Numbered from the stretch's first letter, positions 24,925 to 38,000 are shown. The stretch: DNA of 64,000 nt from Acanthaster planci (GCF_001949145.1 NW_019091437.1:358754-422753); one strand, 5' to 3'. Numbers and translations are program-made. The notes: a model not told the origin generated them from the sequence alone.

Positions 24925-24987
24925 AGGTTTCCGCAACTTCAACAGACTTCAACATCATTAAAGGGGGTAGGCAAAACCCATGGGTTG
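24925..24987 (+). CDS. Candidate phase-1 mini-exon, 63 bases
   Basis: A strong acceptor (CTATTTCATTACAG) and a strong donor (GGTTG|GTGAGA) bound 63 bases that are open in phase 1 at both sides: (E)VSATSTDFNIIKGGRQNPWV plus one base. Inserted between the exons at 14794 and 40215 it would add a 21-residue linker after the signal peptide without changing frame. The encoded peptide has no family I recognise. It lies within a 231-codon open stretch (24369-25064), so the open frame by itself is weak evidence. I was looking for phase-1 segments when I found it, so chance cannot be excluded. Confidence 0.3.
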
Positions 24988-25298
24988 GTGAGATTATAGG
25001 AGGCCTCATGATGGAAAAGTGCTGCAGCCGATTGCACTGTGTTGTGACACCCCTATTACCTTAAGTTGCTAGAACTCATCAATAATATTGTCTAGACAGT
25101 GTCTATAATGGGCTGTGTCTTGAGAACTAATTTGTCATAGCAGGCCATCTGGAAGCTTTCATGCATATAATTTATTCAGTAGAAATCACAACACTGCCCT
25201 CACCTTCCTTTTTGGAAAGTGCACAACACACATCAGGAGCAGTGTGCGTACTATTTGTCGAAGTAGTTTTGTTGTGAAGTGTGTGTGGGTGGGTGGAC

Positions 25299-25395
25299 TT
25301 GGCCCCCCCCCCACTTTCGGCAGGTCCTATAAAGGAGTGAGGCTTTAATGGACCAGTCTATTAATGGCTGATTGAAAACCATTCCGTCACTGCTG
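25299..25395 (+). repeat. C-rich dispersed repeat family, copy D
   Basis: It reads GGCCCCCCCCCCCACTTTCG, GCAGGTCCTATAAAGGAGTG, AGGCTTTAATGGACCAGTCT and ATTAATGGCTGATTGAAAAC, aligned with copy B throughout. Confidence 0.65.
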
Positions 25396-25944
25396 AAGTA
25401 GGTGTTGTGTAAAATCTAGAGGATTATAAATTATTTCTCCCAAATGAGTTAGAAGTGACATATCAAGCTCTATGGGGGCAGCCCCCCAAAAAGTTAGGAA
25501 AATAATTGCTTAATTTCTCCAAGTGCTGTGAACTCTGAAGAATCAATAACATTGAAAAGGCCCAAACAGGACCACTCTGCAAATACATATGATGTGTATT
25601 GGGTTTCTGCCAACCAGTATTTCAGAATCATGCCGACCATGCTTATTAAACAGCTTATCCTCCAGATTATGGCCAATCAGCTCACATCAAGTGAACATGT
25701 AGTCAGCTGACAGCTATTAACTAATCAGAAGTCTTGGTTTGGCCTTAAATTGGATTATTCCTATTCAGAACAAAGTTTGTTTAGAGCCCTAGCAACTGTT
25801 AACTTGGATAAACTGTCCCCTTAATTCAAACTATATTCACAGTTTTAAATATTGGGCCCAGACCTACCCTGGAAACTTCGTTTCCTTCTGCACCAGTGCC
25901 TGTCAGGTTCTCAAAAACATAGGAAAGAAAACTTGTGTTTTCAG

Positions 25945-25980
25945 GAGACAAAGAAAGACCTGTTCCAGCTGTTTTTCAAG
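25945..25980 (+). CDS. Candidate phase-1 mini-exon, 36 bases
   Basis: It is bounded by the acceptor TTGTGTTTTCAG and the donor TCAAG|GTGAGA. In phase 1 it reads (G)DKERPVPAVFQ plus one base, a charged and proline-bearing linker-like peptide, and it would preserve frame between the 24925 and 40215 exons. The polypyrimidine tract is only moderate, and a 36-base open segment is expected by chance fairly often, so this is weaker than the 63-base candidate. Confidence 0.18.
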
Positions 25981-28900
25981 GTGAGACATATGTGTAAGAT
26001 TTTATGGGGAATAATTTTCACCCAGTTTTGCCGTTTTGCATTTCTGAACATATTAATCTATCTTGTGGTGACATACGTATGCCTTACAAAAGGAAGTAAG
26101 GAAACTTTGAAGGAGAAAGTCTTGCTGAGGTCTTCGCATGCAGTACATCTGAGTTTTTGTTTTTTTAATAAAATGAAAATGCAGGTTATCCTGCCAGCAT
26201 TGCATTTAGCAACCTTTATTTTCATTGAAGACCTAATTAATAAATGTAATTGATTTTATAATGGCTATGAGCATACACAGGCATTTCATCGTACATTCTC
26301 CCAACCGGAATATGCAGCATATCAGCAATAATGGGAATAATGGTAGTGTGCATCGATAAGTGTCCCCTCCCTTTTGACCAACATGCAAAAGCTTTTGTGT
26401 GGCTGATGTAATTTATCTGTCTGTAAAATGTGCTGGCATACTTGAGAAAGAATTATCTCTTGTAACTTTTTTTTCCCCCAGCCTGCACAAGCCTTTGCTG
26501 TGTCTTTTTAGCAACAGTGATGGGGATTGGTGCAGTGTTATGAAATGTTCTGGTCATTTAAATGTGTGTTGGAGTTGGGGGGGGCCATGTGGCACCCTAA
26601 GCATGCTCACTTGTTCCTCTTTTTGCCACTGATTTTTCAGTGAAAGAATCTCTTATGTTATATTTGGGAGGGGGCCCTCTCAATCAAAATGTTGGTTGTG
26701 TGGGTGGAGAGAGGGTGTGTTTTGGGGGGCTAATATGTCTTCTCCGTTCTCTTCAGTATTTTACATTGCTACATTGCAGTGGTAGCTTATTCATTCAAAA
26801 GTAAAACTCTCCTGAAATGTCCTTTGTTCAGGTGGGAAAGTCGTGAAATGTATTTCTCCCAAAGTCCCCTCCATATGGGCACCCTCATGTTTTGTTTGGT
26901 TGGTCGAACAAGGTTTGATCGTGCACTTTATTTTTGGCCATTTTTTGAAGTTGCCATATTCATCAGTTATGGTGTGAATAGAATTGATTCGCTTACTACC
27001 ACAATGCCATTCCTTCCTCCCTGCTCTGGTAGTGGCACAGCCCAGCCACCCGGTATTATTTTCAGGCACCCATCGTTGACCCCAACCTGACCTTGTTTGG
27101 AACCCTGGAGAACCAGTAGCCTCCGTTGGATATCACAGCCTGCATTGAGGCAAAGTCTAGAGAGGGTTTTATTTTGAAGATTTTATGCTATTGTAGTTAA
27201 TACTTTTTGAGATCTTTGTTGGTTATGTTTGTAAGTAAAAGATGTATTTGTAGTTTAGGACTGGAGGGGGCACAGAGTGCAGCACTTCCAAAGGCTGAAC
27301 AGTCAGCCTAGTTTGGCATATTTGAAATCTCCGAAAATGAATGAATAGTAGGCAATGCCAGAAACTGTCCATGCTTGACCCCCCCCAAATGATTTTTATT
27401 TTATTGTGTTAAGAGGGGAACTTTTATTGCACGTGTCAAGCGATAGTCACAAAAGTGCCTCTGAAAACTGAATTCACTGTGAGACCTGCTGAAATGCATG
27501 CAGTCAGCTCATTTACAGCACAAACCCCCTTAGTTGTTACATTTGGCATGGTGATTGATAGTCATCTTTGAGGAACAAAGTCTTTTTCTCTATGGGACCA
27601 TTAAAAAAATTTTCAAATTTTTCAAAACTTTGGAGTTTTTTTCTTAAATGTGGGTGGGTGGCTCAGGGAAAATATTTGAAAATCAAAAATTAAGTTTTCA
27701 CGATAAAAAGTGGACAAAAATGAAACTCTCAATCTTTTGACCTGCCTCAAGTTGAACTACATGTGTTCTGTTGCATATAAATTAGTGTTTGTTTCAACCT
27801 CATCCCTATTCAGAGATATATCTGTTCAGTGCACATGCTTGAGCCATTCTGGAAGATCATGGCACAAATAAGGTGGTGTTCTGTGGACTGAGAGCATTGG
27901 AGTTTGTAGACCTAGGCGTCGCAATGGAAGCAGGTTACCAGGTGACATCCAAATCAATTTCCATGCCATGAGTGCTGATTACCAGTCTCTAACTGGGCTG
28001 ATCTCCAAATTGAATTGAAGACTATGTAAGGTGCATATTGAACGCTCATAAGGCTGTGTCAGAATTATTTGACACAGCAGAGGTGGCTGCAGCAGCATAA
28101 ACACATGGGTTATTACAACCGTTCCCCAAGTGGCGGGCACAGCCTATGAAATAATGCTGCGCTGACATGATAAGCGATAATCATGGCCACCACCATTAAT
28201 GTCATCAAGTGTGACATATTGTCAGCTCTGCACAATTTTTGGACAGATTAAACGCTTCCATTGAAAAGTCCAATTTCACCTCATGAACGATTTGTCTGCG
28301 CGACCTGCTTGTGTCAAAACTAAGCCCCAGAGAAATAGCTCATGCCATTGCTCAGCACCCGTGGATTTTGGTCGAAAGGAAATGCTTCTTCATTCAGTGG
28401 CAAGTCAATTAATAAAAAAAATAAATTTGGGGAAAAATTTATAAGCATCGGAAGTTTGAATGGCCCCTCATTCTGTTAAATGCTGTGTATGTAGATCATG
28501 ATCATGACCTTTGCTCATGCACCTACTCCATGTTAATCCGAGGTTTCATATCGAAGCAAAGTTTTGCCTGAGTTCTACCGGTATCAGCAGGGTCAATGTG
28601 GAGGCAATGTGTTTTTCTTATCTGTTGATACGGTTCATACATGTAACTTGCAGCTGTTGGAAGAATAATCTCACTGCCAGTCTAGTAGCCAATCTGCTTC
28701 ACATCTGTTGCTTATAGTTACTGATTTGGCACCCTCTACAAGACTGGCTTGCAGCTTCAATCCTTGAATCAGCTTGTGACTTCTTTGTTACATCTCCTTT
28801 AAAACTGAAATCCAGTACAAACTCTCAGAATGCTCTGTTAATGTAAGTCAGGAATGCTAGTTTAAGTTTATTTCCAAAAACAACTGATATTTATTTGAAA

Positions 28901-29099
28901 TCTTTTTGGAGATTGTTACAATCTTGCCATAAGTATCTAGTATCAATTTGTCAGGTATTCAACATGTTATTACATGTAATTTGGTGTCCCACAATCCTTC
29001 ATTTACTTGCAAGATTTGGATTTGGTCTATATGTGATAATGACCATTCCTTAGTTAATTTTCAGCAGTATTTTGACTTTTTTTTTAATACTGTCGCTAG
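25981..29099. other. Presumed intron, nothing firm
   Basis: There is a strong acceptor-like site at 26467-26481 (TTTTTTTTCCCCCAG), but no frame after it is convincing. No repeats with clear ends were seen. A G-rich stretch lies near 26570-26730. Confidence 0.45.
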
Positions 29100-29755
29100 A
29101 GAGGAAATTGTGCTATATAATAAATGATTATAATATGGATCTTTTGAAGTATAAGACCCATCAGCCTTCAGACGATTTTGTAAATACCTTCTGTTTCTAT
29201 GGCTTCCATCCTCTGATTAACAGACCCACTCGCATATCCCCTCATAGAAGCACTCTGATCGATAATATACTAACCAACAACGATGACAAAATTTTAGCGG
29301 GAGTTTTTAATATGGACATTTCTAATCACTTTTTGTTATTTCAAATTATTCCCTCTTTTTGCCTAGCTGCTGGCCCTGGTCCCAGAACTTATGTTGCAAG
29401 AAACTTTAATAATAACACTTTGCGTTCTTTCTCCACAGATGTTGAATCCACTGACTGGACTGCAGTTTACAAATGCCAGCACACTGGCAATACTTATGAT
29501 ACTTTTCATACTCTCTTCACAGAAAAGTGCAAGCGACATTTCCCTCTTGTCTCTAAAAAGCTAACAGGAAAAAACAAAACTAAGCAACCCTGGATCACCG
29601 AAGCTGTTATCAATTCCTGCAACCACAAAGATAGGCTGTACCTGCAATACCTACTCAGCCCCTCCACAGCCAATGGACCTCTGTACAGAAGCTATCACAA
29701 GCACCTGACCCCTATCATTCGACTTGCCAAGAAAAACTACCGCACACACATGTAG
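29100..29755 (+). pseudogene. Non-LTR retrotransposon fragment: end of endonuclease domain plus linker
   Basis: The translation from about 29100 matches the C-terminal part of an apurinic-type endonuclease of LINE elements. The usual GDFN box appears as NDYN (about 29124), followed by NMDLLKY, then INRPTRISPHRSTLIDNILT (a family hallmark), and the usual SDH box appears as SNH (about 29320). The residues after this look like the lysine-rich linker before reverse transcriptase (KKLTGKNKTKQPWITEAV). The frame stops at 29755 before any reverse-transcriptase motif, and the start is also missing, so both ends are truncated. Two catalytic boxes are altered, so this copy is dead although its frame is still open for about 220 codons. 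I cannot assign the clade firmly; CR1- or L2-like is plausible. Confidence 0.75.
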
Positions 29756-31871
29756 CCATATTTTCATCAATCACATTCTCGGCCTGCTGAAGGCATAAAT
29801 AATAGATGCCCCTGACGGACAGCAGTCCTGCGGTCAACAGACAGTGATGTCATACATTATCAATCTACAAATCAAAACAAAATGATTGAGGTGCATACAT
29901 TGGTGATGTCCACTGGCAGAAGCAGGGCGCCACTGCCCTCCCCCACTTTTGACTAGGCAGGTCCTGTATTGGCTGATGCCTGAGTGTCTCACAAATGCCC
30001 CCCCCCACCACCACTTTGCAATCATTTCACCACCATTGGCGATTTCTTTGCCATCAGGGCTGTAACGTGAGGAGGGGAGGGGGAAGGAAGACACCAGGGG
30101 AACGTGCTCCTCCCTGCCGAAGTCCTTTTACGTTCCCACTCTGGAGAATGTAAATTTGAATGAAAGGAAAGCCTCAGAAATTCAATATCAGAACTTAGGA
30201 TATGGTCTCTTCCACTTACGTTTCATATCATGTGATTTCTACAAAAAGGTTTCTGGCATTTTTCTTGTGGTCTTGCTATGGCGACACCACATGCATAAAT
30301 TTTCTCAAATGTGCATAACTAAGGCATGGTATTTGTGTCGGGGTTGGTTAATTTAGAATCTGACTGGAAATACTGACACAGTCCTTGTGATTTGGAAATT
30401 GCAGGCATGTGAAAAAAACTCCTGGACATTTCCAGGCAAGCCATTTTTCTAGGCGTGTGATTTTGAAAAATGAATTAAAACCATGGGTCAATCAAGACAT
30501 AGTAAAATAGAAAGATAAAATTGGGTCAACATTACTTATAAACAATCAACAAAAGGAACAAAAAAATGGTGCAACAATTTCAGATCACACCTGCTTACTT
30601 CAAGCAAACTCAAAGAGATAGTCCAATACATGTAAAAAGATTCAAAGTTTTATAATGGTCACAAAATCATGCCATTTCCATAATAGCAGACCAGACAGAC
30701 CATGCAGAGCTCCTCTGCGTCATAAGATCACTCCAATTCTCCATTAATTTTTTCAAAAAAATCTCCCGATTTTCCTGAGGTTTCCCTTTGCTAGATCTCT
30801 TTCCTATGAGTTATTTCCATTCATAACGCTAAAAAGTTTATTGGGAAACATCAGGATGTTTATGTGTCTGCACACAAAAATCTGCTGCAATCCATGCTGG
30901 CATGGTCTCTCCATGGATTTCACGCCTTATGTTGTGCATCATGATTGACTGGTCTGGTCCCGGTCTCAACTTCCTAGGAATTTGTTGTTTCACTACGTGT
31001 AAGGTGCAGGAGCCTGCATCGTGAAAGCATGTCGACTTCTGGAGATCATTTTGTGCAGATGTGAGTAAAAGCCACAATTTTTTTTTCTGAAAAATGCTGT
31101 TGTTGTGATCGAAACAACTACAGGACAGACATCTCCACGAAAAACTTGGGATAATCAGGGAATTCATTGAGAAAATTTGACTGAAATGTGGTGTAATCTC
31201 GTGGCACTGCATTTGCCATGTAGAAGCACGTGAAGCCATGTACAGTCTGGTGTATGTAGCATTACGCATGCAGCAACGCTTGCTGCAGCACTGTGCAATG
31301 TGTGTCTGCTGAACGATTGTACACTGACAGAGCTGTCACGCAAAACTGTTTCGTCGGGAGAATAAAAAATGATTCTGTCACCACCAACTGTTAGGTGGGC
31401 CTAATGTTTGATTCTTTTCGTTTCATTTTTCTCACAAATTTCAAAGTATAATTATAAAGTAAACTCACGCCGAGGAGTGTGGTACGGATGGTTTCAGGCG
31501 TGCAACTATTTGCACTTCTCAGGAAGCTTTTAGGCGTGCGACGGCATGGAAGTGCAATCACATGCCTTGAAACAAAAGGACTGCTGACATTCACCAGTAG
31601 TATAAGTGCCTGCTGGAACCAGATTTCAAAAATCAACCTGTGTATTCCATTCAGTAGTCAGTAGAAGGCTTACTTCTGCTTTCTGACCTCTGAGCTTTGT
31701 TGCCCTATTGCCCTTTCATGGTGCGCTCAGTCACATGAAATTTCACATTGTTTGTGTGTGCTTGCACCCACAGGGTGTAAGGGGATAGGTGGGCCACATC
31801 TTCTAGCTGTGTCACTAGGGCCTGGTGTCTTTCCTTCTTTCTCTACACTTCTGTTTCCATCTGTGCCGTAG
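29756..31871. other. Non-coding stretch with C-rich repeat copy
   Basis: It contains a shortened copy of the C-rich family at about 29930-30010. A 143-codon open frame on the minus strand (30838-31269) has no recognisable domain or splice support and I do not call it a gene. Confidence 0.45.
29930..30010 (+). repeat. C-rich dispersed repeat family, copy E (internally deleted)
   Basis: It carries CTGCCCTCCCCCACTTTTGA, GGCAGGTCCTGTATTGGCTG and GTCTCACAAATGCCCC, but lacks the central GGGGCTTAATGGATCAGTCT part. That suggests a deletion relative to copies B and D. Confidence 0.5.
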
Positions 31872-32016
31872 AGAAAAATGTACAGCGAAGCAAAAATGCC
31901 CCCTTCATGTGCCTCAGTACAGCGTGAGCAGGAAGTTAGATGTTCAGGCAGTGATTGAGCATCTAGACACCCACAACCTGTTGAAAAATGAAAAGCAGAA
32001 TCCGAGATGTACCTGA
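31872..32016 (+). CDS. Candidate terminal exon of unknown protein
   Basis: A long pyrimidine tract (CTTTCTCTACACTTCTGTTT onward) ends at an acceptor, GCCGTAG. The only long open reading after it is in phase 2: EKCTAKQKCPLHVPQYSVSR, then KLDVQAVIEHLDTHNLLKNE, ending RCT and TGA at 32014-32016. The middle looks like a real amphipathic helix, and the codons are less AT-biased than the neighbourhood. It does not fit the phase-1 chain of the CUB gene. It would need an upstream exon ending in phase 2, such as the ATG-10106 reading of the 10.1-kb exon. I do not recognise the product. Chance remains possible. Confidence 0.25.
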
Positions 32017-35000
32017 AATCTTACCTGTACCAGCCAGTGTCATGTTTGCATCCTCGTTATTAAAATGACTGAAAGCCGTGTACAGTGTGTATAAAAACCC
32101 TTGCCTGAGAATGAGCATCTTCAAAGCATGAAAAAGCATTGCTGCAGGATGTGTACAGGTAACGTGCTATATCACTACAAATGCATGATGCAAGTCTTCC
32201 TAAACTTCTTATCCCTTGAACGTAATTGTCCATTTCTTTTATGTGCCTGTGAAATTTAGGTTGTTTACCACGTAATGTTTATAATTTGTCAAGTGCATCG
32301 TGGTACATCATAATCAGTAATCTGGTCAGCCTTTAGTGTTTTGTTTAAAGACATTTTGAAGATGTAGACAACAATTAACATGTTGGTTCTTGTCAAGACC
32401 GTGGAAACGAGACCCGCTCCCCAAAAGAGAGATGTTTTGACTGTTTAGAGGCTGTCAAAGATTCTATTGACAATCCACAGTGTTGGCGATAAATGAACTC
32501 CACACAAAAAAAAACCTAATTGGTTTAAGCTGAGCTGTCTGGCTAGAATTAGGTCATGTCTGTGCGAGCCCCGCATACAAGTCAGCACTGATGCACACAG
32601 AAATGTAGGCCAGAGCAGGGAGGCACAGCAAAGGGGCCTCATAAATTTGTACTCGTACATGAATTTGCACATCCATGGTAACTCCCCGTCACACAGACCA
32701 CATCAGGGAGAATTTGTGGGAGGAAGTGTGTGTGGGGGGGAGTGAACAGGGGATGGGAGGGGTAGTTTTGCACGACGCAGATTGAAGTTCTTAGAAAATT
32801 TGTCCATTGAAGAAGTGCCTCGGCACAATCAACTGCTTTTCCAATGCAACATCTTGCATCATCAGGAGGTTTTTTTTAATGTAGTGTTGATACAGATTTG
32901 CAGGATGTTGGACAGACTTTGTATTTGTAGACATTTCAATCTATGTTTTCTTCATTCAACTTGAGCAGTTTGCTTGACCGCAGATTCTGTGGGATTTTCT
33001 AAGTAATGTAGAATGTTTGCCGTGTGTTGGATTATACAGGGCTAGATTCAGTGCAATAACAGTTTCAAAGAATTACATGTAAGGGATGTAATGTGCTGTG
33101 CATCCTGTATGTCAAACACTTCATTGCATTAGTGAGGCAGTTTGAGACATGTTCAAACTTGTTTGAGTCCTACACTGATGTGCCGGTTCTTGTCTTTGAC
33201 GCCACATTTGTGGGTGTCTTGTGTTTTAAAAGCTTTTGTACCTGTTATTGGATGAACGTGAAAGCTCCGTGTGGGCAGCCATCAATGTCATGCCTTCGGT
33301 AGTGTTGATATTTTTAACCTTTTTTTCTATCAGATATGCTGCCCTGATGGGCAAAAATAATTTTTTATTTGAGTGAATATATTCATCTTTTCAGGAAAAT
33401 AACAAGTGTAGTTGAATTACCAGTCTGTGGTGCAATGAGCAGTTGCATGACACGTCCGTTGTAATTATATTGAAGTATAATTCTGTCAGGGTGATATTGA
33501 GGCCACATCGAAACATACTGTTAGGTCAGTGACCCTGTGATAACAGTCTACATTTAAACGTACATTGAATGTATCATCTGTTATCGGTTCGTGTACGCAC
33601 ATTGCTCCTAGAACATACCCTGAAAAATGACTGTTGACACATTGGGTATTGTGCGGTTTCAACACCCTAATGTGCCAGATATTTATAAATACATCCCCAT
33701 ACCGCCAGCTGTTGAATTTGAGCTGCATGTACAGTACAATGGTACCACAAATATTTGGTGTGCGGTTAACCGCAGCGTAGCTGGGAGAACCGCAAGTTTA
33801 ATGGTTGAGGAAAAAAAATTCATTAGGGCAAGGAAAAAGTCAATGGGACAAGCCATGGCATTGATGTTAAGAGGTATGGCTCTGGAACATCATGTTCCAA
33901 CATGGTCAGAGAGTGACAGATAGCAGTCAATTGACTGTGTCTGCGACTTATTCTCATTTTTATGTGGTGCAAAGTGGAAGGGATAGGGAATACATGACGT
34001 AGATGTATTTAAAGAGAAGCAGTCTGTTTTAATTATTGGGGTTGTAAGTCGGAAAAATCAGACTCCCTTTGCCTTTCAGAAATTGCATTTTGGTATACCA
34101 ACATTTGATGGAGCCAAGGAATGCTTCAGAAGAAGCATGGGTTGTTTGAACTTTGTACTAATATTGGTAAGTTAAACAGAGGTCTTAAGCTGCAATATGC
34201 TTCCCCGTTGGCAAATCAGTTTGGAAACTGTCATTCATAATTGTGGTGGGACTTTAGTGTCTTTGGAATGATTTCAAATTCTGGCGCTTTGGCCTTGGAA
34301 AATCACACAGAGACAAAGTTGTTTCCATAGGTATACTGTTAACAAGAAAGGGCAAAACTGCAGGCAAAATTTGTTTGACCATTTTCACGAAGAGACAATG
34401 TTGACTCCAGAAGTGTATACAAATATAACAATTTTGCACCTGGCTTGTGCTATGGCAAAATGGCACTGTGCATGTCATTTTCACGAAGAGAAAAAGTCAC
34501 ACAAGATTTAGTATTTTCTCCAACAGACAAAAGTGTTTGTTAAAACAAAAAACATTTTTAATTTATTCCTATAATGTTTTTTTGTAGGTGTGTGTGTGTC
34601 ATTTTAAGATCCCTTCTCTCGGGTTGTAGCATTGGTTAAGTCAAAGGAGTGCTAAGTACTGGAGATAAATGCGATTTTCTGGAAAACTAGTTTTACTCTC
34701 CAGTAAGACTTTTGTCTGTTCGTGAAAACTCTGACGAAATGAGTACAAGGAATGTGCAGTTGTGTGGATTTGTCAGGTTGACCAAACCATAGCAGTGTCT
34801 CTTGCGCCATTAATGACTTGATCAATTCCCATTATTCGAGCAGTGTTACAATTTTTTTGCGTACATTTTAACAGGAAAATTTTGAATGCTGGAGGTTTAT
34901 CGTTTTGTAGATATCTGCTTCCCCTTTCTTTTTGTTGCATACATGTTGGAGTGGAAGATCATTTCACTTTCATAGGATTTGAAAATTGACTGTCCTGCCC

Positions 35001-38000
35001 ACTGCGCACTCTAAAGAACACACATAATTAAGGTGCGCTCTTCATTGCATGGATTGATGTGCACATGTGAGGCTCTTGTCAGGCATAAATCGTGGCTGTG
35101 ATCGGTTGAGATGCTGTTGGGTGGGGTTTGATGGATGTAGTCTTTTGGGATGGTTTTCAGAGATACTGGTACCTGTTCTGAGGGGAGATAATGGTTTGCC
35201 AGGTCATTTAAAGAAAAAAAAAAGGTTGTAGAACGAAACTCAATGGTTGGCATCGGGAAAACTATTTAGAGCTCAAGAGATCATTAGTTCACTTTGACTT
35301 TAGGGATACAGAGTACAAGGTAATGCTTGGAAGAAACAAGGTCTTGATTGTTATGGTGGCAAAACTCATCAAGGAAATTCTGGTGGCATGGAAGTTTCTT
35401 TAAACGAGACATAGGTATCTTTTGATCTCCACTAAAAATTTAAATTTCCCAATGCTTTTGTGTAGGCTGTTTTATGATGGTTATTAATTTGAATTGTTCG
35501 CTCACCAAATTCAGCAAATGTAGACATTGCAGATATACTGGTTATGTAGTTCAGTGTTCTAAATTTGATATGGGGATAGATGGGGGGTAGACACATCCTA
35601 ATTTCTTGTTGTTTACAAACCGATATCAGCAAAGGAAGAAGTTGTGAAAGATGTCGTCCAGTGCTACATATCGCATTGTCCTGTGTTCTTTTAACAGTCC
35701 CCAGGTATTGTGTCATAGCCAGTCTCTTCACTCTCCGTGCACCCTCCCAGTTGGCAAATTGAATTGAATTGCATATTTCCCTGCTGTGAACCCCCCCCCA
35801 TTCAAATACTGTACATATTGCGGTGCCTATGATGTAAAACAGGCCAAAACGGGTCACAGAAGATTTCCGTGCAGCCGCGGTAAGTTAGCAGGGGCGCAAA
35901 AAAGTCCATTGGGAACAGTTCCTGTACAATGTAGATTGACTGCAATCACACTGAACCTACGAACCAGACCACTGGTACACAGAGATGGATAGTGGGCATG
36001 CGAAAATGGTTGTGTGGTTCCCAGTCTCCAGCTTCGTGCATACAGTACAGCAGCATGCCGTACACACACAGTGGAGCATGCCCGAATAAAGCTATACATG
36101 TGCACACATTGTCTAGAATTCATCTAAGAATTCATCTTGTTTGTGGCAGATTTGGCCGAATTCGTGCGATTTTGTCAATAATTTGGTCAAATTTTGCAGA
36201 TTTTGGCATGTTTTGTACAGTGCAGGCAATGTAATCAGCTGGTCTTATTAGGCCTAACACAGCGAATAAACATTCTACCGTGGTAAGAAAAGTCCACGTG
36301 GGAGTGCGTGGTAGATTGACACAAACGAATGTCGCGGTAAGTTTCTGCATGCTCACAGAAGAAAAAGTCCAATGGAACCACGCCGTTTGTCATGTACGTA
36401 TTTCAGCTTTGTAGTTTTCTAACCCGGGATGGTAATGCCGTAATTTTTCTTGAAAGCAAGGTACATGTTCATTGACCAAAGAAAGGCAGAATGATGCTTG
36501 CCTCTGTGTACCCCCCCCAAAAAAGACATGATATTTGCAATACCTGGTGTTACATTGGTATGCAAGTTTTTATATTTTAACTTTGTTTTTTGGAAAAGGT
36601 GCAGAATTACAAGCACACTTTTAACTAATGCGCCTCTGTGTACACGTACCTCTTCTTCCTTTTTTGCGTTCTATTTTGCCAGAAACATCTTTCTGGAGGC
36701 CTCATCAGTATTTTGGTATCATAAATTCACCATGTTGTTCCCACTACATGAGGGAGAGTCGAAATTACAGCCCATTTTGAATAGAATAAGAGAACATAGA
36801 TTGGGAGGGAAGGAAAAAGCCGTTTTTTTTAAAGGAGAATTTTTCTCCCCCTTTCCCCACTTCACTTTTTTAACAGATAATCCCTCTGCTTGTGGCAGCA
36901 CAAAACATTCAGAACAAACAGCTGTGCTGTATTTGGGAACAGAGATCACTAGGCCTGTGACTTGAACAATAGATGGCATGTGACCACAGTGACATGACCA
37001 ACAAAGAATTATTGGGTCCTTTGGCTGTCTGACCTCGTTCAGAGGTTACTGTCTAGACAGTAGACTCAGTCTTTTCTTTCCACCCTCTGCTGTGCAGTCC
37101 CTTTCCTGGTTTTTCCACCTACCTAGCATGCATGTATCCGTTTGGATTGGTTCCTCCCCACATACACACATACACGGTAAGGTGTATTCACCTGGTTTCT
37201 AGATTTTCGATGGGGGAGAATATCAGTACTCTATTTTCGGTCGTAGAGATTCTATTTGCAGTTTGTCCAGATGAAAGTGTCCTATGTTTCTATCTCCGGG
37301 GCAGCAGTGTGCAGCCAAAAAGTAGCCACTATGAGTTTCTGGAAGTCAGAATTCTGGTATGGCTGCCTTTCTTCCCATAGACTGTTGAAGTAGAGCACAG
37401 GTGTATAAAATCAACCAGGGAGGCCGCCGTGGAATTGTGAGGTTGCAGTTTGGCCTAAATATATCAGAAGGTATCCTGGAAGAAAAAAATAAGTTGCCAG
37501 TAAAACTAAAAGCTTTAAAGTCCATGATGTATTACGAAGTTCATGGCAGGTGCTTGGATGCATTTAGATTTATCCATATGAAGCAAGATACGGGACAAAG
37601 AACACCCCCCCTTGTGTTCCTCATTGTTTGATCGGAATCTCGGGAATTCTTTGCAGACATGGGGGGGGATGTGTTTGGTAACAATAGTGTAGAGTGTGTA
37701 TAGGGATTGGACATGTAAGGGGGGTACCCCTCCGTCCCATATCTTGCTGGGTATACCAGTGTAGCCAGATTTTCTTGTCCCTGAGGAAACTCTGGCGTTG
37801 GAAGGGAGAAAATACTAAAGGTAATTTGGAAACTAAAACTTCCTAGTGTTATGTTGCTTGTTGAAAAAAATCTGTTAAATCTTCCGAAAACTGGTAGCAA
37901 ATGCATTCATCATACTTGGCAGCTTTTCCAAACCCCAATGACTTCGGTAATGCTGTCTATTGCTTTTTGATTTGGGGTTTTTTTGTTTATGAAACTGACA

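Noticed and set aside
26482-26632. Cysteine-rich frame after a strong TTTTTTTTCCCCCAG acceptor
   Set aside because: The cysteine spacing fits no EGF or similar module, the region is G-rich, and the phase does not match the neighbouring candidates.
36498-36965. 155-codon open frame on the plus strand
   Set aside because: Homopolymer-rich (C9, T8 runs), with no recognisable domain or splice context. Likely chance.
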